DNA from: Streptomyces rhizoryzae
GTDB lineage: Bacteria; Actinomycetota; Actinomycetes; Streptomycetales; Streptomycetaceae
Assembly (NCBI RefSeq): GCF_023155275.1
Contig: NZ_JALMUV010000006.1
Coordinates: forward strand, 1-64,000
DNA: 64,000 nucleotides
Direction of reading: 5' to 3'
Within the stretch, counting starts at the first letter, position 1, and each line of letters opens with the position of its first letter. A model generated the notes under the pieces. It had not been told where the DNA came from and did not search any database. It saw only the letters and a list, made by a program, of their open reading frames with translations. The translations under genes were made by a program, and so were the position numbers. Shown piece by piece: positions 53,386 to 62,301 of this stretch.

Positions 53386-54510
53386 ATGAGTCTGACGGGC
53401 ACGCCCTTCTTCCTCTTCTCGATCCTGCTGCTGATCGTCGCCGTCATCCTGCCCTTGGCCCTCTGGGGCCGGGTGGCCGGACCGCCGCTGGTCAGGGGCC
53501 TGGCTCGGCTGCTGATGCTGCTGTTCGCCCAGGTCACCGCCATCACGGTGGTCTTCGTCATGGTCAACAACGCCAACAGCCTCTACGACAGCTGGGGCGA
53601 CCTGCTGGGCACCGGCGGCCACATCGAGGCGGCCCGCAACCTCGGCCCGGACGGGCTCGGCGGCAAGAACCTCAAGGACGAGCCCAAGGTCCGCCAGAAC
53701 TTCCGGCCGGCCGACGACCCGGTGGTGGGCCCCGGCGTCCAGATGACCGACCTCACGGGACAGATCTCCGGCGTCAACGGCGAGGTGTACGTCTGGCTGC
53801 CGCCGCAGTACAACGACCCCGCCTACAAGGACAAGAAGTTCCCGGTGGTCGAGCTGCTCCCCGGCTACCCCGGCTCGGCCAAGTCCTGGATGGGGTCGCT
53901 GAAGGTCAACGAGCAGCTGGCGCCGCTGATGCGCAGCGGCGCGGTCAAGCCGTTCATCCTGGTGGCACCGCGGATGAACGTGCTGCCCAACGCTGACAGC
54001 GGCTGCGTGAACATCCCCGGCAAGGTCAACGCCGACAGCTGGCTCACCGTCGACGTCCGGCAGATGGTGATCGACAACTTCCGGGCCGGCGACAAGCCGG
54101 ACTCCTGGGGCCTGGCCGGCTACTCGGCGGGCGCGCACTGCGCCACCAAGCTGGCGCTGGCCCACCCGGACCGCTACCGCGCCGCGGTGGGCATGTCCGG
54201 CTACAACGACCCGGCGATAGAACGCGATTCGCTGGCCGGCAAGGACCCCAAGCTGCGCGCCGAGACCAACCCGATGCACATCCTCAAGGCCGCCAACGAG
54301 GCCGGGCGGCCGCCCCGCACCGCGCTGTACATCTCCGGTGCGAGCGGTGACGGCTACCAGGCCGGGATGGGCCTCAAGCAGCTGGCGAAGAAGCCGACGA
54401 CGGTGACCGTCGAGCAGATCGCGTCGGGCGCGGGCGGCCACACCGTACCGGTGTGGAAGCGGCAAGTCCCCGAGATCTTCCGGTGGTTCGGGCTGTTCCT
54501 GCGGGCCTGA
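53386..54510 (+). CDS. membrane-anchored esterase of the antigen-85/esterase-D fold
   Basis: A 374-residue protein with two N-terminal helices (about 8-28 and 40-65) and an outer alpha/beta hydrolase domain. The nucleophile elbow is GLAGYSAGAHCA, the acid lies near SGASGDGY, and the His in AGGHTVPVWKRQVPEIF. The topology and the motif VELLPGYPGSAKSWM resemble mycolyltransferase-like esterases of actinomycetes that lack mycolic acids. Substrate unknown. It follows the PspC two-component pair after a 213-bp gap holding no other gene. Confidence 0.85.
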   Translation: MSLTGTPFFLFSILLLIVAVILPLALWGRVAGPPLVRGLARLLMLLFAQVTAITVVFVMVNNANSLYDSWGDLLGTGGHIEAARNLGPDGLGGKNLKDEPKVRQNFRPADDPVVGPGVQMTDLTGQISGVNGEVYVWLPPQYNDPAYKDKKFPVVELLPGYPGSAKSWMGSLKVNEQLAPLMRSGAVKPFILVAPRMNVLPNADSGCVNIPGKVNADSWLTVDVRQMVIDNFRAGDKPDSWGLAGYSAGAHCATKLALAHPDRYRAAVGMSGYNDPAIERDSLAGKDPKLRAETNPMHILKAANEAGRPPRTALYISGASGDGYQAGMGLKQLAKKPTTVTVEQIASGAGGHTVPVWKRQVPEIFRWFGLFLRA

Positions 54511-54542
54511 GCGGGCCTGAGCGGGCACGCGGCCGAGGGCGA

Positions 54543-54582
54543 GGCCGGCGGAATTCACCCTTCGGGTGAACTTCCGCCGGCC
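54543..54582. terminator. strong terminator between esterase and NlpC/P60 gene
   Basis: GGCCGGCGGAA-TTCACCC (54543-54560) pairs with GGGTGAA-C-TTCCGCCGGCC (54564-54582) around a TTC loop, with one bulged C. That is 18 paired bases between converging genes. Confidence 0.75.
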
Positions 54583-54636
54583 TTCGCGCATGCGGGCACC
54601 AACGCGCGGCGGGGGCCGTTCTCCCCATGATGGCGA

Positions 54637-55389
54637 TTACGGAACGTGACGGGGGGACGGCTGATGTGGAGCGGATCCGGCAGGGGACGGCGGCTGGGCC
54701 GGACGGGTCGCGGCGGCGAAGGGCAGGGAGTCGATCGGGGCGATCTCGACGGGTGTGCCGGGGTGCGGGGCGTGGATCATCGCGCCGCCGCCGATGCAGA
54801 GGCCCACGTGGCTGATGCCGGAGTAGAAGAAGACCAGGTCGCCCGGGGCGAGGTGGTCGCGGCCGACGGGCGCGCCGCAGGCGATCTGGGTGTAGGTGGT
54901 GCGCGGCAGGGCGACCCCGGCGGCCCGCCAGGCGGCCAGCGTCAGCCCCGAGCAGTCGTAGGCGGCCGGACCGGTTGCTCCCCAGGCGTACGGCCTGCCG
55001 AGCGCGCCGCGGGCGTAGGCGACGGCGCGGGCGGCGCGGGCGGCGGTGGGCGCGGTGGCCTCCGCGCGGCCGCCCGGCGCGGGCCGAGCGGCCGGCGGGG
55101 CCGCGACCACCGGCGTGGTCCGGGGCGCGGGCGCGGGGTGCGGCTCGGCCTGCGGTGGGGGCGCGGTGAGCACCGCGGGGCGGCCGCCGAGGCGGCGTAC
55201 GCTGCCGAGCCGGCGGGCCCAGCCCGCCACCGCGGTCGCCTGATGGCTGCCCGTGCGCTCCAGTACGGTCGCGCCGTCCAGGCAGCGCTGCGGATCCGCC
55301 GCGAGCAGCGGGCCGGACCGCGGCACGGTCCGGGGGGCCGGCTGCGGGGCGAGCGGGGGCCGCTCGGTGGCCGTGTGGTGCGACGCCAT
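54637..55389 (-). CDS. NlpC/P60-family peptidase without a visible signal peptide
   Basis: A 250-residue protein. The C-terminal NlpC/P60 domain (about 125-235) has the catalytic Cys in AAYDCSGLTLAAW, His in ISHVGLCIGGG and a third polar residue in MIHAPHPG. This family cleaves peptidoglycan peptide bonds outside the cell. The N-terminal 120 residues are Pro/Ala-rich with no hydrophobic signal. The domain is close to that of the secreted NlpC/P60 protein encoded at 56149. GTG 55401 could add four residues but not a signal. Confidence 0.82.
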   Translation of the reverse strand: MASHHTATERPPLAPQPAPRTVPRSGPLLAADPQRCLDGATVLERTGSHQATAVAGWARRLGSVRRLGGRPAVLTAPPPQAEPHPAPAPRTTPVVAAPPAARPAPGGRAEATAPTAARAARAVAYARGALGRPYAWGATGPAAYDCSGLTLAAWRAAGVALPRTTYTQIACGAPVGRDHLAPGDLVFFYSGISHVGLCIGGGAMIHAPHPGTPVEIAPIDSLPFAAATRPAQPPSPAGSAPHQPSPRHVP

Positions 55390-55645
55390 GGCGGCCGTCA
55401 CTTCCTTCCCTGCGGGGTGAAGGCGACCGGCGGGCACCGGCCGGTCGTCCGGAGGAGGAAGCTAGCCACGGGGTCACGGGGGCGAACCTCTTTGCCCGGC
55501 ATTGTTCGTTTCCGACCGGCGGAGGCCCGGGGCCGACCGGCACGGGGAGCGTGGGGCGGCCGGGTTCGGCGGGCCCTGACCGAAGCGGGCGTCCTGGCCG
55601 CCCTGCCGGAAAGGGCGTGCTATAGGGCGGATACGATCCACCACT

Positions 55646-55999
55646 ATGGACGTAGTAATCAATGTCTTCGTCGCCCTGCACATCATCGGTATCGCCTCCC
55701 TCCTGGGTGGCTTCCTGACCCAGATGAAGGCGATGGGCGCGGGCACCGCCCGCTTCGTGCCGGCGATGCTGCACGGCGCGCTGACGATGCTGGTCACCGG
55801 CATCGTGCTGGTCGGCCTCAACCACATGCAGGAGCACTCGCTCAACAACATCAAGATCGGCGTCAAGATGGCCGTCCTGGTGGTGATCCTCGCGCTGGTC
55901 TACGTCAAGCGGGACGAGGAGAAGCTCCCCAAGCCGCTCTTCGGCGCGGTCGGCGGACTCACGATGCTCAACATCTTCATCGCGCTGCTCTGGACCTGA
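55646..55999 (+). CDS. small four-helix membrane protein
   Basis: A 117-residue protein made almost wholly of hydrophobic helices (VVINVFVALHIIGIASLLGG, ALTMLVTGIVLVGL, GVKMAVLVVILALVYV and LTMLNIFIALLW). A short basic loop, KRDEEKLPKP, lies between helices three and four. It is conserved in actinomycetes as hypothetical. TACGAT, 15 bp before the ATG, may be the -10 element. Function unknown. Confidence 0.75.
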   Translation: MDVVINVFVALHIIGIASLLGGFLTQMKAMGAGTARFVPAMLHGALTMLVTGIVLVGLNHMQEHSLNNIKIGVKMAVLVVILALVYVKRDEEKLPKPLFGAVGGLTMLNIFIALLWT

Positions 56000-56148
56000 G
56001 CGCCGCCGCGCCCCCGGCCCCGCGCCGCACCGGCGGCCCACCGCGCGGTCATCCGATCCCGTGCTCCGGACCCCGGAGACGGCGGATGGCCGCGCGGTGG
56101 CGTGCGGGAGCCGGGCCCCTTGCCGCGCCGGTGCCCCAGGGCGACCCC

Positions 56149-57297
56149 CTAGCCCGGCCGCACGCTCCCGTAGATCGGCATGGAGGAGATCGACTCCACC
56201 CGGACACTGGCGCCCGGGTGCGGCGCGTGGATCATCTCGCCGCCGCCGATGTACATCCCGACGTGGCTGATGTCGTTGAAGAAGAAGACCAGGTCACCGG
56301 GGTGGAGATCGCCGGTGGCGATCCGGGTGCCGACCTTGACCTGGTCCCAGGTGGTGCGCGGCAGATCGACCCCGGCCGCCTTCCACGCCGCCTGGGTCAG
56401 CCCCGAGCAGTCGTAGGAGTTCGGGCCGGTCGCGCCCCAGACGTACGGCTTGCCCATCTGGGCGCGGGCGAAGGCCAGCGCCTTCTGGGCCTTGGTGCCG
56501 TACGCCCCGTCCGCCGAGCCGCCGTCGGACGTACCGCCGCCGGAGCCCTGGCCGGCCCCGGCCCCGCCACCGGGGTGCTGCCGCTGCTTCTCGGCCTGCT
56601 GCCGGGCCAGCTCCTCGGCCTTGCGGCGGGCCTCCGCCTCCTTGCGGCGCTCCAGCTCGGCCAGCCGCGCCTTCTCCTGGGCGGTCAGCCGGGACAGCAG
56701 CTGCCGGGCCTCGGCCAGTTTGGTCTGGACGGACTGCTTGGTCTCCTTGAGCGTCGCCTGCGACTGCTGGAGGTCCTCCAGGCTGCGGGTCGCCTCGGCC
56801 CGCCGGCGGGTGGCCGCCGCGGCCTGCTCCTGATAGTCGGTGATCACCTGCTTCTGCCGGCCGGTCAGCCGCTCCATGAGGTGGTTGCGGTCGACGAACT
56901 GCTGCGGATCCTTGGCCAGCATCAGCTGGGCGGTCGGGTTGATCCCGCCGGACTGGTACTGCGCCGAGGCGAAGGCCCCCAGTCGGCGCCGGGACTCGTT
57001 CATCCGCTCCGCGCGCCGGGCCGCCTCGTCGAGCAGCCGGTCCACGGTGTGCTGCCGGCTCCGGGCCTCCTCCCCGGCGGCGTCGTATCTCTGGGTGGCC
57101 ACCTCGGCCTCCCGGTAGAGGCCGTCGACCTTCCGCTTGACCTCCTCGACGGAGGGCCGGGGCGCCTCGGGGGCGGCGTTCGCGGTCTGCGACAGCAGGG
57201 TGACCGACGCCAGTGCGGCGGTGGTCAGCCCGGCCGCCGTACGACGGCCGCCGGGCGTGGCGAGTATGGGGGTGCGCGGCTTGCGATGGGACGCCAA
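56149..57297 (-). CDS. secreted NlpC/P60 peptidoglycan hydrolase with coiled coil
   Basis: A 382-residue RipA-like endopeptidase. A signal peptide (1-42) precedes a long coiled coil (about 50-240), then a Gly-rich linker and the NlpC/P60 domain (about 265-380) with NSYDCSGLTQAAW, ISHVGMYIGGG and MIHAPHPG. It cleaves stem peptides during growth and division. The TTG at 57297 has AGGAG 9 nt upstream. A c-di-AMP riboswitch in its leader indicates second-messenger control. Confidence 0.92.
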   Translation of the reverse strand: MASHRKPRTPILATPGGRRTAAGLTTAALASVTLLSQTANAAPEAPRPSVEEVKRKVDGLYREAEVATQRYDAAGEEARSRQHTVDRLLDEAARRAERMNESRRRLGAFASAQYQSGGINPTAQLMLAKDPQQFVDRNHLMERLTGRQKQVITDYQEQAAAATRRRAEATRSLEDLQQSQATLKETKQSVQTKLAEARQLLSRLTAQEKARLAELERRKEAEARRKAEELARQQAEKQRQHPGGGAGAGQGSGGGTSDGGSADGAYGTKAQKALAFARAQMGKPYVWGATGPNSYDCSGLTQAAWKAAGVDLPRTTWDQVKVGTRIATGDLHPGDLVFFFNDISHVGMYIGGGEMIHAPHPGASVRVESISSMPIYGSVRPG

Positions 57298-57316
57298 GGC
57301 CGGCGACTCCTTCCCT

Positions 57317-57522
57317 GGACCGCTTACCGGGTTGCGAGGGGGGTCCCCCGGCCCGTTCAGGGCTGGCGGAGGGTTCGGGCGGTCGGTGCTGACGGAAGGC
57401 TTGCCCTACGGCCGGTGCGTCCGCGTGGCGGCGGTGCGTACCGGCCGATTCACCCCGGTGGTGCTGGTGGGTCCCCGGCTCCGGATGCCTGGCGGCAGGA
57501 CCGGACTCGGCGGGGGCGGCCC
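57317..57522 (-). promoter_or_regulatory. c-di-AMP riboswitch (ydaO-yuaA class)
   Basis: Reading the minus strand, the leader has GAGTCCGG ... ATCCGGAGCCGGGGACCCA, then GGGGTGAATC, TAGGGCAAGCCTTCCGTC and AACCCGGTAAGCGGTCC (core GGTAAGCGG). These match, in order, the conserved blocks of the ydaO RNA (Rfam RF00379 as remembered). GGGCCGC (57522-57516) and GCGGTCC (57323-57317) can close the P1 stem with one G-U pair. Such riboswitches are known before cell-wall hydrolase genes in actinomycetes, where c-di-AMP lowers expression. The 57298-57757 interval holds no gene. Confidence 0.88.
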
Positions 57523-57757
57523 GTGCGGACGCTGTCGTCCGCTGGGACGGCGGGCTGCCCGAGCGAGACCGTAGCCAACTCGTGTGGCTCCTGTGAAGGC
57601 CGGTGGTCGATATGCCCGAAACCTTTTCGTGACCGGATCGTGAGCGGCCCGCGGGTTTGCGCCCGGCGCCGCCACGTACCGCACGGACCGGCCCAGGACC
57701 GGGCAATCCGCCGCCGCGGGACCGGTTGTCAGTGCGGCGGCCTAGACTCGGTGGGCG

Positions 57758-60241
57758 ATGAGCAGCCTCTTTGACGACAGCTTCCTGGCGGATCTCGGCC
57801 CCCCGGACGAGGAGCCCCCGCCGCCCCCCGAGGACGAGCACGGCCCGGCCCCGGAGGAGGTTCCCGCTGACCTCTTCGGCGGCAGGTTCGACGCGCCCGC
57901 GCCCAGGGAGCCGTACTACCGCGACGGTGCCGCCCGCCCGGTCCTGGACCCGGCGGCGCTCCTGGCCGGGCTCAACGACCAGCAGAAGGCCGCCGTGGTG
58001 CACAGCGGCGGCCCGCTGCTGATCGTCGCCGGCGCCGGCTCCGGCAAGACCCGGGTGCTCACCCACCGCATCGCCCACCTCCTCGCCGAGCGCCACGTCC
58101 ACCCCGGCCAGATCCTCGCGATCACGTTCACCAACAAGGCCGCGGGCGAGATGAAGGAGCGCGTCGAGGAGCTGGTCGGCCCCCGCGCCAACGCCATGTG
58201 GGTCTCCACGTTCCACAGCGCCTGCGTGCGGATCCTGCGCCGGGAGTCCAAGAAGCTCGGCTTCACCTCGTCCTTCTCGATCTACGACGCGGCCGACTCC
58301 AAGCGCCTGATGGCCCTGGTCTGCCGCGATCTCGACCTGGACCCCAAGCGCTTCCCGCCCAAGTCGTTCAGCGCGAAGATCTCCAACCTCAAGAACGAGC
58401 TCATCGACGAGGAGACCTTCGCCGGGACGGCCGCCGACGGCTTCGAGAAGACCCTGGCCGAGGCGTACGCGATGTACCAGGCGCGGCTCCGCGAGGCCAA
58501 CGCCCTGGACTTCGACGACATCATCATGACGACGGTCCACCTGCTCCAGGCGTTCCCGGACGTCGCCGAGCACTACCGCCGCCGCTTCCGTCACGTCCTC
58601 GTCGACGAGTACCAGGACACCAACCACGCCCAGTACACCCTCGTCCGCGAGCTGGTCGGCCCCGGCACCCCCGACACGCCCGCCGCCGAGCTGTGCGTGG
58701 TCGGTGACGCCGACCAGTCGATCTACGCCTTCCGCGGCGCGACGATCCGCAACATCCTCCAGTTCGAGGAGGACTACCCGGACGCCACCACGATCCTGCT
58801 GGAGCAGAACTACCGCTCCTCGCAGACCATCCTCTCCGCCGCCAACGCCGTCATCGAGCGCAACGAGAACCGCCGCCCCAAGAACCTCTGGACGGACGCC
58901 GGCGCCGGCCCCCGGATCACCGGCTACGTCGCCGACACCGAGCACGACGAGGCGCAGTTCGTCGCCGACGAGATCGACCGGCTCACCGACGCCGGCGACG
59001 CCAAGGCCGGCGACGTCGCGGTCTTCTACCGCACCAACGCCCAGTCCCGCGTCTTCGAGGAGATCTTCATCCGGGTCGGGCTGCCCTACAAGGTCGTCGG
59101 CGGGGTGCGCTTCTACGAGCGCAAAGAGGTCCGCGACATCCTGGCCTACCTCCGGGTGCTCGCCAACCCCGAGGACGCCGTCCCGCTGCGCCGGATCCTC
59201 AACGTCCCCAAGCGCGGTATCGGCGACCGCGCCGAGGCGATGATCGAGGCGCTGGCGCTGCGCGAGAAGATCACCTTCCCGCAGGCGCTGCGCCGGGTCG
59301 ACGAGGCGTACGGCATGGCCGCCCGCTCCGCCAACGCCGTCAAGCGGTTCAACGCCCTGATGGAGGAGCTGCGCACGATCGTGGAGTCCGGGGCCGGCCC
59401 CGCCACGGTCCTGGAAGCCGTCATGGAGCGCACCGGCTATCTGGCCGAGCTCCAGTCCTCCACCGACCCCCAGGACGAGACCCGCATCGAGAACCTCCAG
59501 GAACTCGCCTCGGTGGCCCTGGAGTTCGAGCAGGAGCGCGACGAGGAGAACCCCGGCACGCTCGCCGAGTTCCTGGAGCAGGTCGCCCTGGTCGCCGACT
59601 CCGACCAGATCCCCGACGCGGACGACGAGGGCACCGGCGTGATCACGCTGATGACCCTGCACACCGCCAAGGGTCTGGAGTTCCCGGTGGTCTTCCTGAC
59701 CGGCATGGAGGACGGCGTCTTCCCGCACATGCGCGCCCTCGGCCAGACCAAGGAGCTGGAGGAGGAGCGCCGGCTCGCCTACGTCGGCATCACCCGCGCC
59801 CGCGAGCGGCTCTACGTCACCCGCTCCACGATGCGCAGCGCCTGGGGCCAGCCCTCGTACAACCCGGCCTCCCGCTTCCTGGAGGAGATCCCGGACGAGT
59901 ACGTGGAGTGGAAGCGGACCGGTCCGGCGACGCCCTCCGCGACCATGGGCGGCCTGTCGTCGGGCGGTTCGGGCGGTTCGGGCGGCGGGTTCGGCGGCGG
60001 CATCGGCGCCTCGCTGTCGTCGGCGCGGGCCAAGGGGCCGAGCGGCTTCGCGACCCGGCGCGCCAAGGACCGCCCGGTGGTCTCGCTGGCCATCGGCGAC
60101 CGCGTCACCCACGACAGCTTCGGCCTGGGCACGGTCGTCGCGGTCAAGGGCAGCGGTGACAACGCCGAGGCGACCATCGACTTCGGCGGCGAGAAGCCCA
60201 AGCGCCTGCTGCTCCGGTACGCGCCGGTGGAGAAGCTCTAG
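57758..60241 (+). CDS. pcrA: ATP-dependent DNA helicase PcrA/UvrD
   Basis: A 3'-5' superfamily 1 helicase of 827 residues, for DNA repair and clearing RecA or stalled polymerases. Motifs in order are Walker A GAGSGKTRVL, FTNKAAGEMKER, DEYQDTN, GDADQSIYAFRGA, EQNYRSS, TLHTAKGLEFPVV and VGITRARERLYV. An acidic Pro-rich N-terminus (1-65) and a Gly/Ser linker with a C-terminal RNA-polymerase-binding-like domain (from VSLAIGDRVTHDSFG) complete it. TAGACT ends 9 bp before the ATG and may drive a nearly leaderless transcript. Confidence 0.96.
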   Translation: MSSLFDDSFLADLGPPDEEPPPPPEDEHGPAPEEVPADLFGGRFDAPAPREPYYRDGAARPVLDPAALLAGLNDQQKAAVVHSGGPLLIVAGAGSGKTRVLTHRIAHLLAERHVHPGQILAITFTNKAAGEMKERVEELVGPRANAMWVSTFHSACVRILRRESKKLGFTSSFSIYDAADSKRLMALVCRDLDLDPKRFPPKSFSAKISNLKNELIDEETFAGTAADGFEKTLAEAYAMYQARLREANALDFDDIIMTTVHLLQAFPDVAEHYRRRFRHVLVDEYQDTNHAQYTLVRELVGPGTPDTPAAELCVVGDADQSIYAFRGATIRNILQFEEDYPDATTILLEQNYRSSQTILSAANAVIERNENRRPKNLWTDAGAGPRITGYVADTEHDEAQFVADEIDRLTDAGDAKAGDVAVFYRTNAQSRVFEEIFIRVGLPYKVVGGVRFYERKEVRDILAYLRVLANPEDAVPLRRILNVPKRGIGDRAEAMIEALALREKITFPQALRRVDEAYGMAARSANAVKRFNALMEELRTIVESGAGPATVLEAVMERTGYLAELQSSTDPQDETRIENLQELASVALEFEQERDEENPGTLAEFLEQVALVADSDQIPDADDEGTGVITLMTLHTAKGLEFPVVFLTGMEDGVFPHMRALGQTKELEEERRLAYVGITRARERLYVTRSTMRSAWGQPSYNPASRFLEEIPDEYVEWKRTGPATPSATMGGLSSGGSGGSGGGFGGGIGASLSSARAKGPSGFATRRAKDRPVVSLAIGDRVTHDSFGLGTVVAVKGSGDNAEATIDFGGEKPKRLLLRYAPVEKL

Positions 60242-60320
60242 GGGCCCCTGGGGGTGCCCGAGGGAGGCGCTGCGCGGCCCGCGCCCGGTGGGGCGGGGGC
60301 CCGCGGCTCTCCGGAGGTGC

Positions 60321-62078
60321 TCAGTACGGGTTCAGACCGTGCGAGCGCAGCCACGGGAGCGGGTCGACCGCCGCGCCGCCGCCCGGGCGCACCTCGAAGT
60401 GCAGGTGCGGGCCGGTGGAGTTCCCGGAGTCGCCGGAGTAGGCGATGGTGTCGCCGGCCTTGACCGTGCCGGACCGGATCCTGGTGCTGCTCAGGTGGCA
60501 GTACCACGTCTCGGTGCCGTCCGGCGCGGTCACGATCGCCATGTTGCCGTAGGCGGAGTTCCACTTGGTCCGGACGGTGCCGTCGGTGGCGGCCCTGACG
60601 GGGGTGCCGGTGTCGACCGGGAAGTCGATGCCGGTGTGCACCGACATCCAGTTCATCCCGGCCTGGCCGAAGAGCGCGCTCAGCCCGTGCTGGGTGACCG
60701 GCAGCACGAACTTGGGCCGCATCGCCTCCTTGCGGGCCGCCTCCTCCGCCTTGCGCTTGCGCTCCTGCTCCTGGCGCTCCTTGAGGTCCAGCCGCTCCTG
60801 GGTGCGGCTGGCCCGCTCGCGGAAGTCCTGGGCGCTGGCGCTGAGTCCGGCGAGCTGGGAGTCGAGCTTCTTGTTGGCCGCGGTGGTCCGCTTCGCGGCG
60901 CCGGCGTCCGGGGCGGTGTGCGCCGCCTCGTCCTTGGTGTCCCCGCCGAACTGGCTGACCGAGGCCGCGGCCGCGGCGCAGACGCCCATCGCGGCGACCG
61001 AGGGCACCGCGACGGTCAGCAGCGCCGACCGCTTGGCCTGGCGGCGCCGGCCCCGGCTGCCACCGCGGACCGCCTTGCCCGCCGCGGCTCCGCCGCTTCG
61101 CCGGGCGGCCGGGGCGGGCTCGTCCGGTACGGGTTCGTCCGGGACGGCGGTGATCGGCATCGCCTGGGTCATCGCGTCGGCGATCGACGCCGGGCCGGAA
61201 CCGGAACCCTCGGCGGGGCCGGCGCCTTCCCGGCCGCCCTCCTGGTCCGCCCCGGCGAACGCGGCCGGCAGGGCGTCCCACACCACGGTGTCGTCCGCGG
61301 GCGGGCCGGCCTGGGCCGGGATGCCGGGGGCGAGGTCGGCCGGCAGGACCGGGGCGTCCGCGTAGTCCGTGGTCGACCAGACGGCGGTGGCCTCGTAACC
61401 GACCGGTTCCTGGAGGACGGTGGCGGCCGCCGCGAAGGCGGCGCCGTCGTGGGCCGGGGCGCCGTAGCCGGTGCCGTACGGGTCGGTGCCGTACGCCGCC
61501 GCGGGGTAACCCCCGGTGTCGTACGGGGCGGTGGCGCCGCTCCCGTCGCCGTACGCGGCCCCGGTGGCGCTTGCGTGGACGCCGGTGCCGTACGCCGCTC
61601 CGCCGCCGTCGTAACCGGTGTCCGGAGCGCCGAAGTCCGCGCCGGAGCCGCCGTCGTAGCCCGCGCCGCTCCCGTACGCCCCGGTGCCGTACGCCGCGCT
61701 GCCGTGGCCGGTGCCGTAGGCGGCCGTACCGTCGCCGCCGTAGCCGGGGCCGTCGTACGCCGGGGTGCCGTAGGCGGGGGCGTCGTAGGCGGTGTGCGCG
61801 TACGGGTCGTAGCCGGGGGCCCCGTAGGCGGCGGTGTCGTAGCCGGCGGTGTCGTAGGAGGGGGTGCCGTAGCCGGTGTCGTACCCGGTGGTGGGGTAAC
61901 TGCCGGTGGCGTAGGCGTCGGTGGAGTGGCCGGCCGGGACGTAGGGGCCCTGGTCGTAGCCGCCGGGGTGCGCGCCGAAGAGGGGGTCGTCGTCGCCGTA
62001 TGCCGGGGCGTGCGCCCGGGAGGCATCGGAAGCGGGGGCGGTCGGAAGCTGAGCCCCTGACGGGTGACGGTCGTCCAC
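60321..62078 (-). CDS. M23-family peptidase with Tyr/Gly-rich cytoplasmic extension
   Basis: A 585-residue protein. Residues about 25-235 are repetitive, with many Y-G-T, Y-D-T and P-G-Y units. An acidic/Pro linker leads to a membrane helix (about 352-372), a coiled coil (400-460) and a LytM/M23 metallopeptidase domain (about 470-575) with HTGIDFPVDTG and HLHFEV. The zinc ligands H-x3-D and H-x-H are intact, so it should cut peptidoglycan. GTG 62078 follows AGAGAAG. The outer domain is ordinary; the cytoplasmic extension is not. Confidence 0.88.
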   Translation of the reverse strand: MDDRHPSGAQLPTAPASDASRAHAPAYGDDDPLFGAHPGGYDQGPYVPAGHSTDAYATGSYPTTGYDTGYGTPSYDTAGYDTAAYGAPGYDPYAHTAYDAPAYGTPAYDGPGYGGDGTAAYGTGHGSAAYGTGAYGSGAGYDGGSGADFGAPDTGYDGGGAAYGTGVHASATGAAYGDGSGATAPYDTGGYPAAAYGTDPYGTGYGAPAHDGAAFAAAATVLQEPVGYEATAVWSTTDYADAPVLPADLAPGIPAQAGPPADDTVVWDALPAAFAGADQEGGREGAGPAEGSGSGPASIADAMTQAMPITAVPDEPVPDEPAPAARRSGGAAAGKAVRGGSRGRRRQAKRSALLTVAVPSVAAMGVCAAAAASVSQFGGDTKDEAAHTAPDAGAAKRTTAANKKLDSQLAGLSASAQDFRERASRTQERLDLKERQEQERKRKAEEAARKEAMRPKFVLPVTQHGLSALFGQAGMNWMSVHTGIDFPVDTGTPVRAATDGTVRTKWNSAYGNMAIVTAPDGTETWYCHLSSTRIRSGTVKAGDTIAYSGDSGNSTGPHLHFEVRPGGGAAVDPLPWLRSHGLNPY

Positions 62079-62301
62079 CAACTTCTCTTTCGCCTCGGCT
62101 GCAGGAGAATTAGCGGCGACTGTACCCGGCGGTACACGACGGCGACAATCTTCCCGGGGTTTCGGGCTCGGCGACGCCGGGCATCCGGGCGCTTTCGGGG
62201 TGTGCGCGAAACGGAATCTTGGCGGCACGTTCGAGGATCGTTCGACGTCGGGGCGCCGGGATGGCCCCCAAGTGGCCGTTCGGTGGCGGCAAATGAAAGG
62301 A

